Assembly (NCBI GenBank): GCA_903847285.1
Contig: CAINDH010000070.1
Location: forward strand, 40,706-104,705
Reading direction: 5' to 3'
Source of the DNA: an uncultured Verrucomicrobia subdivision 3 bacterium
GTDB taxonomy: Bacteria; Verrucomicrobiota; Verrucomicrobiae; Limisphaerales; UBA11358
DNA: 64,000 nt
A program made the position numbers and the translations under genes. Below are positions 1-10,719 of the stretch, piece after piece (the first letter of the stretch is position 1; every line of letters starts with the position of its first letter). The notes beneath the pieces were generated by a model, which saw only the letters and a program-made list of their open reading frames with translations, was not told where the DNA came from and did no database searches.

Positions 1-196
1 GATCTATATGGCACGCGCGGGCTATAACCCCGAAGCCTCCGTTCAATTCTGGCAGCGTTTCATGGAATACAACCAGCAGCACGGCGGCGGTAAAAAATCA
101 GACTTCTTCAGCACGCATCCGGCAGATGAAACGCGCATCAAACAACTGCAAGGCTGGCTGCCCGAGGCGCAGAAGCAGTTGAAGGCGCAGAACTGA
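1..196 (+). CDS. M48 family metallopeptidase, C-terminal end (5' truncated by window)
   Basis: The reading frame is open at the left edge and encodes only the last ~64 residues of a protein. The segment with ARAGYNPEA, FWQRF, a Lys-rich spacer and STHPADETRIKQL is the typical C-terminal signature of periplasmic M48 zinc proteases of the LoiP/YcaL/BepA type. In these, the late STHP..RI motif follows the catalytic domain. The HExxH motif lies outside the window, so activity cannot be judged. The ATG at position 8 is internal, not a start. It converges on glnB across a strong hairpin. Family assignment is fairly sure; the exact subfamily is not. Confidence 0.75.
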   Translation, partial: IYMARAGYNPEASVQFWQRFMEYNQQHGGGKKSDFFSTHPADETRIKQLQGWLPEAQKQLKAQN

Positions 197-215
197 ATGG
201 CAATTCTTAAAACAG

Positions 216-255
216 AAAAGCGTTGAGGTGTTCAGATGAACGCTTCAACGCTTTT
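216..255. terminator. Bidirectional hairpin terminator between the M48 gene and glnB
   Basis: AAAAGCGTTGA at 216-226 pairs perfectly with TCAACGCTTTT at 245-255, and GTTC/GAAC at 230-233 and 238-241 form an inner stem. A-rich and T-rich ends on the two flanks let it work for both convergent genes (stop at 196 on the plus strand, stop at 272 on the minus strand). Confidence 0.8.
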
Positions 256-271
256 GAATTGGTGGAGTTGA

Positions 272-628
<357 letters not shown>

Positions 629-2011
629 TCACTCATTGTAGGCGTGCTCGCCGTGTTGTGACAAGTCGAGTCCCATGCTTTCTTCGTCCTGATCCACGCG
701 CATCCCGACGAGCTTGTCTACGATTTTGAAAATTACAACCGTGCCGATGACACCGAGCGCCGCCGTGAACACCACGCCAATAAGCTGGTTCACAAATTGC
801 GCCGAACCGCCCACGAGCGAAACGAGCGCGCCGTTTTTCATGAAGGTCGTGGCGATAGCGGAGTTCACATCCGCGCTTGCGAAGAAACCAAGCATCAGCA
901 TCCCGGTGATGCTGCCGACACAGTGAACGCCAAACACATCTAGCGAATCATCGTAGCGGAGGATGGCCTTCAATTTCGTCACCGCAAAATAACAGAGCAC
1001 ACCGCCCGTCGCGCCGATGCAGAACGCCGCGGGAATTGTGACGAAGCCGGACGCGGGCGTGATGGTCGCCAAACCCGCGACCATCCCGGAAGCCGCGCCG
1101 AGGACGCTCGGTTTTCCTTTCAGCAACCACTCCACAAACATCCAACTCAACGCCGCCGCCGCTGCGGAAAAATGCGTGGCTGCAAATGCACTCGTGGCGA
1201 GGCCGCCAGCGTTCAGGGCGCTGCCCGCGTTGAAACCAAACCAGCCGACCCACAAAAGCCCTGTTCCAATGAGCGAATAGACGACGTTGTGCGGAACCAT
1301 CGGTTCGCGCGGATAGCCTGCGCGTTTGCCCAACAACATCGCCAGCACCAGTGCCGACGCGCCAGAGCTGATGTGAACCACCGTGCCGCCCGCGAAATCC
1401 AGCACGGGAATTTTTCCGCCGAGCGCCCAGTTGAACAAACCACCTTTGCCCCAGACCATGTGGCACAGCGGCAGGTAAATCAGCGTCACCCACAGAAGCA
1501 TAAAAATAATGTAGCCGCTGAACTTCACGCGCTCCGCGATTGCGCCGCTGATGAGCGCAGGCGTGATGATGGCGAACATCAATTGAAACAACATGAACGT
1601 CTGGTGCGGAATCGTGGCGGCGTAATCACCGTTGGGTGTAGCCCCGACGCCTTTGAGAAACAGATATGTCAGCGGATTGCCGAAGTAAGAATTCCCTTCC
1701 GCGAACGCCATGCTATAGCCGAACACCATCCACAGCGCGGAGATCAACCCCATCAACACTAGGCTGTGCATCATCGTGGAAAGAACGTTTTTATTTCGCA
1801 CCAGACCGCCGTAGAAAAGAATCAGGCCGGGCGCGGTCATCATCAGCACCAGCGCAGAACTGGCGAGCAGCCAGGCGTTGTCACCGGTGTTGACCGCGAG
1901 CGCGGGGGTGACGGCATCGGCTGCGTGCAGTGAACCGGCAAGCAATGTCACAAAAATAATTGAGCATGAGCGCAGCAGATTCCGGCTGGAGATTGAATGA
2001 ATCAGGTTCAT
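629..2011 (-). CDS. amt: Ammonium transporter Amt
   Basis: About 460 residues: an N-terminal signal peptide (hydrophobic run ending near LHAADA) and ~11 membrane spans of the Amt/Mep/Rh family. Recognisable elements are the early APGLILFYGGLVR segment, the first pore His in GGTVVHISSG and the second in FGVHCVGSITG. The product conducts ammonium/ammonia across the inner membrane under P-II control, and glnB follows directly. TTG and GTG codons upstream (2029, 2026) could extend it, but the ATG at 2011 gives a sensible signal peptide. The preceding gene on the strand is glmM, ~100 bp away, so it may have its own promoter. Confidence 0.95.
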   Translation of the reverse strand: MNLIHSISSRNLLRSCSIIFVTLLAGSLHAADAVTPALAVNTGDNAWLLASSALVLMMTAPGLILFYGGLVRNKNVLSTMMHSLVLMGLISALWMVFGYSMAFAEGNSYFGNPLTYLFLKGVGATPNGDYAATIPHQTFMLFQLMFAIITPALISGAIAERVKFSGYIIFMLLWVTLIYLPLCHMVWGKGGLFNWALGGKIPVLDFAGGTVVHISSGASALVLAMLLGKRAGYPREPMVPHNVVYSLIGTGLLWVGWFGFNAGSALNAGGLATSAFAATHFSAAAAALSWMFVEWLLKGKPSVLGAASGMVAGLATITPASGFVTIPAAFCIGATGGVLCYFAVTKLKAILRYDDSLDVFGVHCVGSITGMLMLGFFASADVNSAIATTFMKNGALVSLVGGSAQFVNQLIGVVFTAALGVIGTVVIFKIVDKLVGMRVDQDEESMGLDLSQHGEHAYNE

Positions 2012-2112
2012 GGCCGCGAAGTTCACCAAAAGCCAGCGCGGCTGTCAACGGCAGGGTGCAAATCAGACCGAGATTGCGACTAGAGCGCGGGAATCTTGCA
2101 GATACCCAGGGC

Positions 2113-3495
2113 TCACACCCCAATCTGTTTCTGGATGACGCCGCAGATTTTTTTGGACCATGCGGCCAAAGTTTTATTATCACGGCCTTCTACGAGCAGT
2201 CGGACTTTCGGTTCGGTGCCGGAGTAGCGCAGCAACAGTCGTCCGCCTTGCGCCGACAATTCTTTTTCCGCTGCGGCCACGAGTTGATTCAAGCCGACGA
2301 GTTGGTCGAAGGGTTTTTTCTCGCGCACTTTCACGTTCGTCACGAGTTGCGGAAAGCGCGTCCAACATTTCGCGATTTGGGAAAGTGGACGGCCTTTGGC
2401 TTTGATGATGCGGAGAATTTGCAACGCGGCCACCAAGCCGTCGCCCGTCGTGCCGTAGTCGCGGAATATCAAATGTCCGCTTTGCTCGCCGCCAAAGTTG
2501 AAACCGTGGCGCAGCATTTCATCAATGACGTTTTTGTCGCCCACGGCGGTGCGGAGCATTTTGCCACCGGCTTTTTTGATGGCGGCTTCCAGTCCCGCAT
2601 TGCTCATCACGGTGCTGACCAAGGTTTTCTTTACCAAAGTTTTTTCCGCGAGCATCTCGAGCGCGGCGATGGCCATGATGTCGTCGCCATCAATTAGATT
2701 TCCCTTTTCATCGCAGAGCAAAACGCGATCGGCGTCGCCGTCATGGGCGATGCCGATGTGCGCGCCGTGCTCCACGACTTTTTTGCACATGAGTTCAGGA
2801 TGCATGGAGCCGCAGCCTTCATTGATGTTTTTGCCGTCGGGTGTGTTGCCGTAGACGATGACTTCCGCACCCAGCTCGCGCAATACGCAGGGCGACGCCT
2901 TGTAAGCCGCGCCGTGGCCGCAGTCCAAAACAATCTTCACGCCTTCGAGTGTCTGGCCTTTTGGGAAACTTGATTTGGCGAATTCAATGTAGCGCCCGAG
3001 TGAATCGTCCACGCGGACAGCGCGGCCGATGTGTTCAGCCGACGGACGAATCTTTTCCACTTCGCCGGTGAAAACAAGACGTTCAATTTCCGCCTCGATT
3101 TTATCTTCGAGCTTATAGCCGTCGGCGCGAAAAAATTTGATGCCGTTGTCCGTGTAAGGATTGTGCGAGGCGGTGATGACGATACCTGCATCCGCACGCA
3201 AACTGCGTGTGACGTAAGCCACGCCCGGCGTTGGCAACGGCCCGATAAAAATCACATCCACGCCCATTGAAAGAATGCCGGAGCTGATGGCGTTTTCCAA
3301 CATATAGCCGGAGAGCCGCGTGTCCTTGCCGATGACGATCTTGTGTTTGCCTCGTCCGCGTGAATGGGCTTCAAGGTTCCGGAAAACGTGCGCAGCGGCG
3401 CGCCCGAGTTTCAGCGCCGTCTCTGCCGTCACGGGTTCGACATTCGCAGTGCCGCGAACGCCGTCGGTTCCAAAAATTTTTCTAGGCTGGCTCAT
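2113..3495 (-). CDS. glmM: Phosphoglucosamine mutase GlmM
   Basis: 460 residues, usual length for GlmM. It converts glucosamine-6-P to glucosamine-1-P for UDP-GlcNAc, peptidoglycan and LPS synthesis. It starts with the FGTDGVRG motif, the phosphoserine loop TASHNPYTDNG places the catalytic Ser at about residue 110, the metal-binding DGDADR is at about 252-257, and the C-terminal phosphate-binding RYSGTEPKVR is intact. Its ATG overlaps the stop of cdaR by 4 bp. The cdaA-cdaR-glmM order is the classic conserved cluster in which c-di-AMP synthesis is tied to cell-wall precursor supply; in Firmicutes GlmM can inhibit CdaA. Confidence 0.96.
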   Translation of the reverse strand: MSQPRKIFGTDGVRGTANVEPVTAETALKLGRAAAHVFRNLEAHSRGRGKHKIVIGKDTRLSGYMLENAISSGILSMGVDVIFIGPLPTPGVAYVTRSLRADAGIVITASHNPYTDNGIKFFRADGYKLEDKIEAEIERLVFTGEVEKIRPSAEHIGRAVRVDDSLGRYIEFAKSSFPKGQTLEGVKIVLDCGHGAAYKASPCVLRELGAEVIVYGNTPDGKNINEGCGSMHPELMCKKVVEHGAHIGIAHDGDADRVLLCDEKGNLIDGDDIMAIAALEMLAEKTLVKKTLVSTVMSNAGLEAAIKKAGGKMLRTAVGDKNVIDEMLRHGFNFGGEQSGHLIFRDYGTTGDGLVAALQILRIIKAKGRPLSQIAKCWTRFPQLVTNVKVREKKPFDQLVGLNQLVAAAEKELSAQGGRLLLRYSGTEPKVRLLVEGRDNKTLAAWSKKICGVIQKQIGV

Positions 3496-3911
3496 GGTTT
3501 TTTATCCGGCGGGTTAGGAACGATGACGAGCACCTTGTCCGGTTCGATGCTGACAATGGCCACACGGGGTGGCAGGGAAATTTCCACCGGCACAAGCTGG
3601 CCACGCGTAAGACTCGCCCCAGAAACGGTGGCCGTAGCGTGCAGTTGGTCGGCTTGCAATGTATTCATGACCGCAGCCGGACCAATGACGGTGACCTTGA
3701 CCGTCGTGGGCGCGACATGGAAGGCGCGGACATCCGCCGTCGGCGCCACGAGCGTGACCGGGAGATTGCCATATGTCACCGGACTGCCGCCGGCCGATGC
3801 TGCCGGAACGACAGCCTCGTGCAAGATGCGGTTTACGGTGAGCCAGATTGCAGCGGCAATGAGCAGCGAAAAAACTTTCCAGCCGAGGTCTTTGGTGAGC
3901 AAATCGCGCAT
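3492..3911 (-). CDS. cdaR: YbbR-domain protein, CdaA regulator CdaR
   Basis: 139 residues with an N-terminal membrane helix (about residues 9-26) followed by one extracytoplasmic YbbR domain. Firmicute CdaR proteins usually carry several YbbR repeats, so this is a short version. In the family it binds and modulates the membrane diadenylate cyclase CdaA. It is placed between cdaA (8 bp upstream) and glmM (4-bp overlap), so translation is probably coupled. Sequence conservation of YbbR is low; the assignment leans on the helix-plus-domain layout and the gene order. Confidence 0.85.
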   Translation of the reverse strand: MRDLLTKDLGWKVFSLLIAAAIWLTVNRILHEAVVPAASAGGSPVTYGNLPVTLVAPTADVRAFHVAPTTVKVTVIGPAAVMNTLQADQLHATATVSGASLTRGQLVPVEISLPPRVAIVSIEPDKVLVIVPNPPDKKP

Positions 3912-3919
3912 GGGTGGAA

Positions 3920-4789
3920 TTATTTTAAAGTGGGTTTTACCACCGGCCGCGGCTCGCGTTTGGTGATGACAGCTGGGCCGCTGGCGCGGTAGGGCTGGTT
4001 GAATTTCACGCGCAGCCAGCGAACCACTCCAGCCGCCTTGGCAGGACGCAAAATCACCGAGGTCATGAACGCGCGCAATTCTTCCAACGTCACACCGCGC
4101 ACGAGCTGGCCCTTGTGTGCGTATGACATGGTGCCGGTTTCTTCGGAAACGACCACGATGACCGCGTCCGTTTCCTCGCTCAAACCTATCGCCGCGCGAT
4201 GGCGCGTGCCGAGCGACTTGTTCAGATCACCCCGCTGCGTCAGCGGAAAAATACATGCCGCATAGGCGATGCGATCGCCCTTGATGATGACGCCACCGTC
4301 ATGCACTGCGTTGTTCGGAAAAAAAATCGTCTCCAACATTTCCGGCGTGACATCGCAATCCACTTTAATGCCAGACTCGACCGCTTCCTGCAGCTGAATG
4401 GATTGTTCGATGGCGATGAGCGCACCAATTTTCACATCGGCGAGTCGCTCACAGGTTTCGATGACCACCTCAATGCTCTCGCGCTTTTCGCTGTTGCTGG
4501 CAAAGAGTGGCAGATTACCCAACTCGGCGAGCATCCGGCGCAACTCCGGTTGAAAAATAACCACACCGCCCGCCGCAATGAACACGGACGTGCTGCCGAG
4601 AATCCAGCGGAGAACTTTTAAATCGAGCACCGTCGTCACCGCCGTGAACGCCAGCAGCACCACCACGAATCCAATGACCACTGGCCAGCCCCGCGTGCCG
4701 CGCACGAATTTGAAGGCAAAATAAATCAGCACCGCGAGGATTAAAATCTCCACCACGGGTTGCCAGCCTTTTTCGAGGTCAGTCCACAT
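3920..4789 (-). CDS. cdaA: Membrane diadenylate cyclase CdaA
   Basis: 289 residues: three N-terminal membrane helices (roughly residues 12-82) and a cytoplasmic DAC (DisA_N) domain that makes c-di-AMP from two ATP. The nucleotide-binding HDG motif is at about 163-165 and the RHR motif at about 196-198, followed by the ETDAVIVVVSEETG strand. The usual DGA reads DGG here, a conservative change. The 3' end of folP upstream overlaps its start by 11 bp. c-di-AMP generally controls osmolyte and potassium balance and envelope integrity. Confidence 0.94.
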   Translation of the reverse strand: MWTDLEKGWQPVVEILILAVLIYFAFKFVRGTRGWPVVIGFVVVLLAFTAVTTVLDLKVLRWILGSTSVFIAAGGVVIFQPELRRMLAELGNLPLFASNSEKRESIEVVIETCERLADVKIGALIAIEQSIQLQEAVESGIKVDCDVTPEMLETIFFPNNAVHDGGVIIKGDRIAYAACIFPLTQRGDLNKSLGTRHRAAIGLSEETDAVIVVVSEETGTMSYAHKGQLVRGVTLEELRAFMTSVILRPAKAAGVVRWLRVKFNQPYRASGPAVITKREPRPVVKPTLK

Positions 4790-5624
4790 TTGTTCTTTGA
4801 AAAATCGCTTCCGTCAACCGCACAGCCTGCACGGTTTCTGCCACGTCGTGCGCGCGAATAAACTGCACGCCGTCGGCCACCGCCAGAGTCGCGCAAGCCA
4901 GCGACGCGGGCAAGCGTTCATTGAGTTTTGCCCCGCAAAATTTTTCGATGAACGATTTCCGCGACGCACCTAACAGCAAAGGTCGTTGCAACCGGCCAAA
5001 GCATTTCAACCCGGCGAGCAGTTGCAAATTTTGCTCCAGAGTTTTTCCAAAACCGATGCCGGGATCGAATATCACTTGGTCAGATGAAATGCCGTGCGCG
5101 TTCAATTTTTCCAGCCGCTCCTCAAAAAATTCGGCAACCTCATGAACAACATCTTTGTAAGTCGGATTCTTCTGCATTGTCAGCGGCGAGCCTTGCGCGT
5201 GCATACAGATATAGCCGGATCGGAATTCGGCGACGATTTTCCACATTTCGTCGTCTCTGCGATGGGCCGCAACATCGTTGACGATGCTGGCGCCCGCCTC
5301 GAGCGACGCGCGGGCAACGGCCGGCTTCATCGTGTCTATGGAGAGAGCGACTTTCGTTTTGGCCGCAAGTTTTTCGATAATGGGAATAACTCGGCTCAAC
5401 TCCTCGGCCTCGCTCACCGGTTCAGCGCCGGGTCGTGTGGATTCACCGCCAATGTCCAGAATCTCCGCGCCCCGTGCTGCGAGTTCCAGCGCATGCGCGA
5501 CGGCGGCATCCGCTACGAGAAATTTTCCGCCGTCAGAAAAAGAATCCGGCGTCACGTTCACGATGCCCATGACGAGCACAGGACGCGGGAAACGAAATTC
5601 AAATTGGCGGGCGCGGAAAAGCAT
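4779..5624 (-). CDS. folP: Dihydropteroate synthase FolP
   Basis: 281 residues, normal length. It condenses 7,8-dihydropterin pyrophosphate with p-aminobenzoate in folate synthesis. Family motifs are all visible: GIVNVTPDSFSDGG near the N terminus, DIGGESTRPGA, SIVNDVAA, FDPGIGFGKT and GASRKSF. It overlaps the start of cdaA by 11 bp in another frame, so the two are probably co-translated; a folP-cdaA link also occurs in other phyla. It lies 43 bp after the UDP-glucuronate decarboxylase gene. Confidence 0.95.
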   Translation of the reverse strand: MLFRARQFEFRFPRPVLVMGIVNVTPDSFSDGGKFLVADAAVAHALELAARGAEILDIGGESTRPGAEPVSEAEELSRVIPIIEKLAAKTKVALSIDTMKPAVARASLEAGASIVNDVAAHRRDDEMWKIVAEFRSGYICMHAQGSPLTMQKNPTYKDVVHEVAEFFEERLEKLNAHGISSDQVIFDPGIGFGKTLEQNLQLLAGLKCFGRLQRPLLLGASRKSFIEKFCGAKLNERLPASLACATLAVADGVQFIRAHDVAETVQAVRLTEAIFQRTNVD

Positions 5625-5667
5625 TCTTTCAGCGCCAGCTTACGGGCGAAACAATGCCGCTGCCAAG

Positions 5668-6615
<948 letters not shown>

Positions 6616-6695
6616 CGGAATAAATCTTTTGGAAAATGAATTTGTGGCCAAAGCGTATTGAAACAACCGGGCGATTCAACTTCTAAACGCGAATC

Positions 6696-7181
6696 TTAAA
6701 AATCTTCCGCGCCGATGCGTTGTGGGACAAAATTGTTGGCGCGCTGCTGCGCCTCGGCAAGCTGCGCGGGGGTGAGTTGGGCGGCAAACTGTTCAATCGT
6801 TGCGCCGTTGCGGTGGTTGATGTTGAACTTGTCCTTTGCCAACAGCAGCCACTTATAACCTTCGACGGGGTCTTGCGTCACGCCATTGCCGGTGAAATAC
6901 ATATCTCCCAGCCACGTCGCTGAATCGGAAACACCCTGATTCGCCGCCGCCGTGAACCAGGTCGCCGCCTTTTGCGGATCTTTTTCCGCGCCATCACCCC
7001 ACAACAATCGGAGCCCAAGGCCGTGCTGTGATTCTGCCTGTCCTTGCTCCGCCGCCTTGGCATACCACTCGACCGCTTTGGCAGAATCTTTTTCCACACC
7101 CTGTCCTAGCACATACATCACACCAATCCGATGTTGCGCGACGGCACTGCCGGATTCAGCAAGTGGCCGTAATAGCTTCAT
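6696..7181 (-). CDS. Sel1-repeat protein, C-terminal part of a locus split in two frames
   Basis: From an ATG at 7181, 161 residues with at least three tandem Sel1-like repeats (AVAQHRIGVMYVLGQGV.., AESQHGLGLRLLWGDGA.., SATWLGDMYFTGNGV..), alpha/alpha hairpins that usually scaffold protein-protein interactions. The frame also runs upstream to about 7256 but that part reads as out-of-frame sequence. Its ATG overlaps the TGA of the upstream frame (ATGA), so it could be a coupled second gene. Equally, the repeats continue naturally from the GDLKK end of the upstream product, which suggests a single protein separated by a -1 shift in an A7 run. Confidence 0.7.
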   Translation of the reverse strand: MKLLRPLAESGSAVAQHRIGVMYVLGQGVEKDSAKAVEWYAKAAEQGQAESQHGLGLRLLWGDGAEKDPQKAATWFTAAANQGVSDSATWLGDMYFTGNGVTQDPVEGYKWLLLAKDKFNINHRNGATIEQFAAQLTPAQLAEAQQRANNFVPQRIGAEDF

Positions 7182-7543
7182 GCTTTTTTTAAATCGCCGC
7201 GTGCCCATGCATCGCTGCCTCGATCCAAAGTAATCTCCGCTAAGTTGGATGACCACGCGCGTTGGTTGGCATCGGCTTGGGCGCGCAAGTTTTTTAACTG
7301 GGTCATGATTTCCGCTGGACTGGATTGTCCGCCGCTGAATGATTCCCTATTCGCGTCAGTTGCCCATTTCCGTGCGTCGCTCGTGCGAAGCCGGGCAACT
7401 TCATCGCGTAACGCGTCCACCTCGTGTCGCAGCGAGGTGATTTCATCTGGGGAAACTACGGGGGCTTTTTTACCGCTGCAGTAAATTACGGCAAAAAACA
7501 TCGTCGTGGCAATCGCCAGAACCAGCAGGATTCGGAGTTTCAT
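7178..7543 (-). CDS. Membrane-anchored coiled-coil N-terminal part of the split Sel1 locus
   Basis: 121 residues from the ATG at 7543 (MKLRILLVL; codons upstream to 7564 are an unlikely extension). There is a hydrophobic signal or anchor of ~18 residues ending in VIYC, a weak lipobox-like site with Tyr at -1, followed by a coiled-coil stretch (EITSLRHEVDALRDEVARL). It ends ARGDLKKA just after a TTTAAAAAAAG run; the next frame begins with KLLRPLAESG, the normal continuation of a Sel1 repeat helix. The product is probably periplasmic. It may be a broken gene, a frameshifted single protein or an independent coupled gene. Confidence 0.6.
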   Translation of the reverse strand: MKLRILLVLAIATTMFFAVIYCSGKKAPVVSPDEITSLRHEVDALRDEVARLRTSDARKWATDANRESFSGGQSSPAEIMTQLKNLRAQADANQRAWSSNLAEITLDRGSDAWARGDLKKA

Positions 7544-7676
7544 AAACATTTTTTCTTGTATCAAAACCGGGCCGAGCCGTTGGTTGCCGAATCGTAATGA
7601 AACCTTTTAGCGATTCAACGCTTAACTGGGCAGTCGCATGATTTGTGGAGCGCAAAGTAGCTCCGAGCTCCCGGGG

Positions 7677-10412
7677 CTATTTTGTTTCGCGTTTCATCAA
7701 GACGGTGTCGCCGGGTAGCGCGGCTTGGAGACGTGGGGTGATGAGTTTGGCAACCAATCCAGTCCAGCCGGTCTGATGCGGCGCACCGATGCCTCGGCCG
7801 GTGTCGCCGTGGAAATATTCGTGAAATAAAATGTAATCCTTGAAGTGCGGGTCGGTTGCCAACTTCGGATGATATTTCAAAACAGGGCGTTGGCCGTCGT
7901 CGCCGGGTTGAAAAAGCCGCACGAGTCGACGCGAGAGTTCGTTGGCGACATCGTTGATGGTCATGAAATTTTTTGAGCCGACGGGACATTCGATTTTGAA
8001 ATCATCACCATAGTAGTGATGAAATTTCTGGAGTGATTCGATGAGGAGAAAATTCATGGGCATCCAGATTGGGCCGCGCCAATTGGAGTTGCCGCCGAAT
8101 AAGCCCGCTTCGGATTCGCCAGGCCAGTAGCGGACTTCGTGGACCGTGCCACCAGTTTCGAGACGATAGGGCGCGTGTTCGTGGATTTTGGAAAGCGCGC
8201 GAATGCCGTAGTCGCTCAAAAATTCCGTCTCGTCGAGCGCGCGTCGCAAAATACATTTCATGCGGTGGCCGCGCAGGAGCGAGAGCAGGTGACGTTCGCC
8301 CGTGCCCTGATCGTGCCAGCGGGAAACGAGATTCGCCAAGTCGGGACGGTTCGAGAGAAACCATTCCATCCGGGCGGTGAAGGCGGGAACTTTCTTCAAC
8401 AAATCGGGGTCAAGTGTTTCTACAGCGAAGAGCGGAACGAGGCCGACCATGGAGCGAACTTTGAGTGGAATTTTTTTGCCGTCAGGCAGGCAGAGCTCGT
8501 CGTAGTAAAATTCATCCTGCTCGTTCCAGAGCGCGAGGCCTTCTTCGGGCATGGCGCTCTTGCCATCGCTCACTCCATTGATTGCGCCGGCGATCGAGAG
8601 AAAATGTTCCAGAAATTTCGTGGCGATATCTTCATAGACCTTGTTGTGCTGGGCGAGCTCGAGCGCGATGCGGAGCAGATTCAAGCAATACATCGCCATC
8701 CAGCTCGTTCCGTCGGCTTGATTGATGAAGCCGCCGGTGGGCAAGGCGGAGCTGCGGTCAAACACGCCGATGTTGTCGAGGCCAAGGAAGCCGCCCTGAA
8801 AAATATTTCGACCCTGCGCGTCCTTGCGATTGACCCACCAGGTGAAATTCAGCAGCAACTTGTGGAAGACACGTTCAAGAAATTCCAAATCGCCTTTGTC
8901 CTGTTCGTGCGTTTCGCGGCGGGTTTTGCGATCCATCTGGAACACGCGCCATGTCGCCCACGCGTGGACGGGCGGATTCACGTCGCTGAACGCCCATTCG
9001 TAGGCTGGCAACTGGCCGTTCGGGTGCATGAACCATTCGCGCGTGAGCAAGTCGAGTTGGCGCTTTGCGAAGTCGGCATCAATCATCGCCAGTGGGATGC
9101 AGTGGAACGCCAGATCCCACGCGGCATACCATGGATACTCCCACTTGTCGGGCATGGAGATAATATCCGCGTTGTTCAGATGCGCCCACTCGGAGTTGCG
9201 CGCGGTCTTACGTTCTCTGGGCGGCGCGGGCTGCGCGGGATCACCATTCAGCCACGTCCGCACGTTGAAATGATAAAACTGTTTCGACCAGATCATGCCG
9301 GCGAACGCCTGCCGCTGGATGGAACGCAAGTCAGCACATTCCAAGCCTAGCTGGATGTCGGCGTAAAATTCATTCGCCTCGGCAATGCGTTGGGCGAACA
9401 CCGAATCAAAATCTGCAAACGGCTTCGCGGCGGACTTGCGGGCTAGCCGCAGTTTGATTTCGCGTGAACCGCCGGCGGGTATTTCCAGCTCGTAATGCGC
9501 ACACATTTTTGTGCCGGTGCGCTTGGGATTTACCGCGTCCTTTTGTCCGTGAACCAGGTATTCGTGAAACGCGTCTTTGGAAAAGCCGTGGGCGTTTTCC
9601 GTGCCGAACAAACGCTGGGAATTGGTTTCGTTTTCGCAGAATAAAAGTTCCGGCAATGTTTTCCCGTCGTCGAGCAAGCCAGGGTAAAATTCAAACATAC
9701 CCAAATCTTCGTGCTCCACCGTGACCGCCGAACCGCCGCGCACAGCGCGCAACTTGGGCTTGTGATGCTCGGTGTCCCACGACCAGGTGTTGCGAAACCA
9801 TAGGTGCGGCAGGACATGGATGGTCGCAGCTTCGGGCCCGCGATTGTGCACAGTCACGCGCATGAGGATATCGTCCGGCGCGGCTTTGGCGTATTCCACG
9901 AAGACATCGAAATAGCGGTCGTCATCAAAAATGCCCGTATCGAGGATTTCAAATTCCGTCTGCTCGCGACTGCGCCGGGCATTTTCCGCCGCAAGTTGCG
10001 CGTAGGGAAATTCTCGCTGCGGATACTTGTAAAGCATCTTCAGGTAAGAATGCGTGGGCGTGGCGTCGAGGTAGTAATAAATCTCCTTCACATCTTCGCC
10101 GTGATTGCCCTCAGCATTGGTGAGGCCGAAAAATCTTTCCTTGAGAATCGGGTCTTTGCCGTTCCACAACGCCAGCGAGCAGCAGAGAAGCTGGAGGCCA
10201 TCGCTGAAGCCGGCAATACCATCTTCACCCCAGCGATAGGCGCGGCTGCGGGCGTGGTCGTGTGGAAAATATTCCCAAGCCGTGCCGCCGGGCGAGTAGT
10301 CTTCACGAACAGTTCCCCACTGGCGTTCAGAGAGGTAGGGGCCAAAACGTTTCCACGGCTGCACACCGGATTTTTCCTGATCGAGCCGGATTTTTTCTGC
10401 GATGGTAGGCAT
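7677..10412 (-). CDS. GH63-like glucosidase (mannosyl-oligosaccharide glucosidase-type / MGH-like)
   Basis: 911 residues from the ATG at 10412 ([12 protein letters not shown]). The frame is open further upstream to 10595 but that stretch runs into the tRNA-Met gene. No signal peptide is seen, so the enzyme is probably cytoplasmic. N-terminal beta-sandwich region with [21 protein letters not shown] and [11 protein letters not shown], then an (alpha/alpha)6 region with [29 protein letters not shown] and [17 protein letters not shown]. These are hallmarks of the large bacterial GH63 relatives that act on alpha-glucosides such as glucosylglycerate-like or glycogen-derived substrates. Substrate not deducible. 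It is the gene before the Sel1 locus. Confidence 0.85.
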   Translation of the reverse strand: MPTIAEKIRLDQEKSGVQPWKRFGPYLSERQWGTVREDYSPGGTAWEYFPHDHARSRAYRWGEDGIAGFSDGLQLLCCSLALWNGKDPILKERFFGLTNAEGNHGEDVKEIYYYLDATPTHSYLKMLYKYPQREFPYAQLAAENARRSREQTEFEILDTGIFDDDRYFDVFVEYAKAAPDDILMRVTVHNRGPEAATIHVLPHLWFRNTWSWDTEHHKPKLRAVRGGSAVTVEHEDLGMFEFYPGLLDDGKTLPELLFCENETNSQRLFGTENAHGFSKDAFHEYLVHGQKDAVNPKRTGTKMCAHYELEIPAGGSREIKLRLARKSAAKPFADFDSVFAQRIAEANEFYADIQLGLECADLRSIQRQAFAGMIWSKQFYHFNVRTWLNGDPAQPAPPRERKTARNSEWAHLNNADIISMPDKWEYPWYAAWDLAFHCIPLAMIDADFAKRQLDLLTREWFMHPNGQLPAYEWAFSDVNPPVHAWATWRVFQMDRKTRRETHEQDKGDLEFLERVFHKLLLNFTWWVNRKDAQGRNIFQGGFLGLDNIGVFDRSSALPTGGFINQADGTSWMAMYCLNLLRIALELAQHNKVYEDIATKFLEHFLSIAGAINGVSDGKSAMPEEGLALWNEQDEFYYDELCLPDGKKIPLKVRSMVGLVPLFAVETLDPDLLKKVPAFTARMEWFLSNRPDLANLVSRWHDQGTGERHLLSLLRGHRMKCILRRALDETEFLSDYGIRALSKIHEHAPYRLETGGTVHEVRYWPGESEAGLFGGNSNWRGPIWMPMNFLLIESLQKFHHYYGDDFKIECPVGSKNFMTINDVANELSRRLVRLFQPGDDGQRPVLKYHPKLATDPHFKDYILFHEYFHGDTGRGIGAPHQTGWTGLVAKLITPRLQAALPGDTVLMKRETK

Positions 10413-10544
10413 GGGCTTCAGTTCTATCGGACAAAAACCGCTGGCGGTAAAGTAGCGGTGCGGACGCGGATTGCAATAGCGATGGAATAATTGAAACACT
10501 GGCTGACTGAGCCGCAACCCCAAAGCGAAGAGACGGGTGAAGGT

Positions 10545-10621
10545 TGGTGCCAGCGAGTGGAATCGAACCACTGACCTCGGGCTTATGAGTCCCACGCTCT
10601 AACCAACTGAGCTACGCTGGC
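10545..10621 (-). tRNA. tRNA with CAT anticodon (probably elongator tRNA-Met)
   Basis: A complete cloverleaf on the minus strand: acceptor GCCAGCG/CGCTGGC, D-arm GCTCAGTTGGTTAGAGC, anticodon loop CTCATAA (CAT), T-arm with GTTCGATTC, discriminator A and encoded CCA. The anticodon stem has an A-G opposition at 31-39. A CAT anticodon is compatible with elongator Met or lysidine-modified Ile2; it is not the initiator type, because the first acceptor pair is intact. Confidence 0.93.
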
Positions 10622-10719
10622 AACCTTGTTTGCGGGGTTCAGTGAGAATCCGCAGATGGTCTGGCATCCGATCTTTAGGTGTTAGCCCAAAGCCAGGCAG
10701 TTTTGCATGGCTCTATAGC

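Noticed and set aside
2012..2112. Sigma-54 (GG-N10-GC) promoter before amt
   Set aside because: No element with correct spacing was found; only a sigma-70-like TTGACA at 2043-2048 on the minus strand is visible.
8139..9350. 403-codon open frame opposite the GH63-like gene
   Set aside because: Antisense shadow; composition (many Arg, His, Val runs) and lack of any domain argue against coding.
10413..10595. Upstream open extension of the GH63-like gene
   Set aside because: It runs into the tRNA-Met gene (10545-10621) and its translation has no conservation; the ATG at 10412 gives a normal start.
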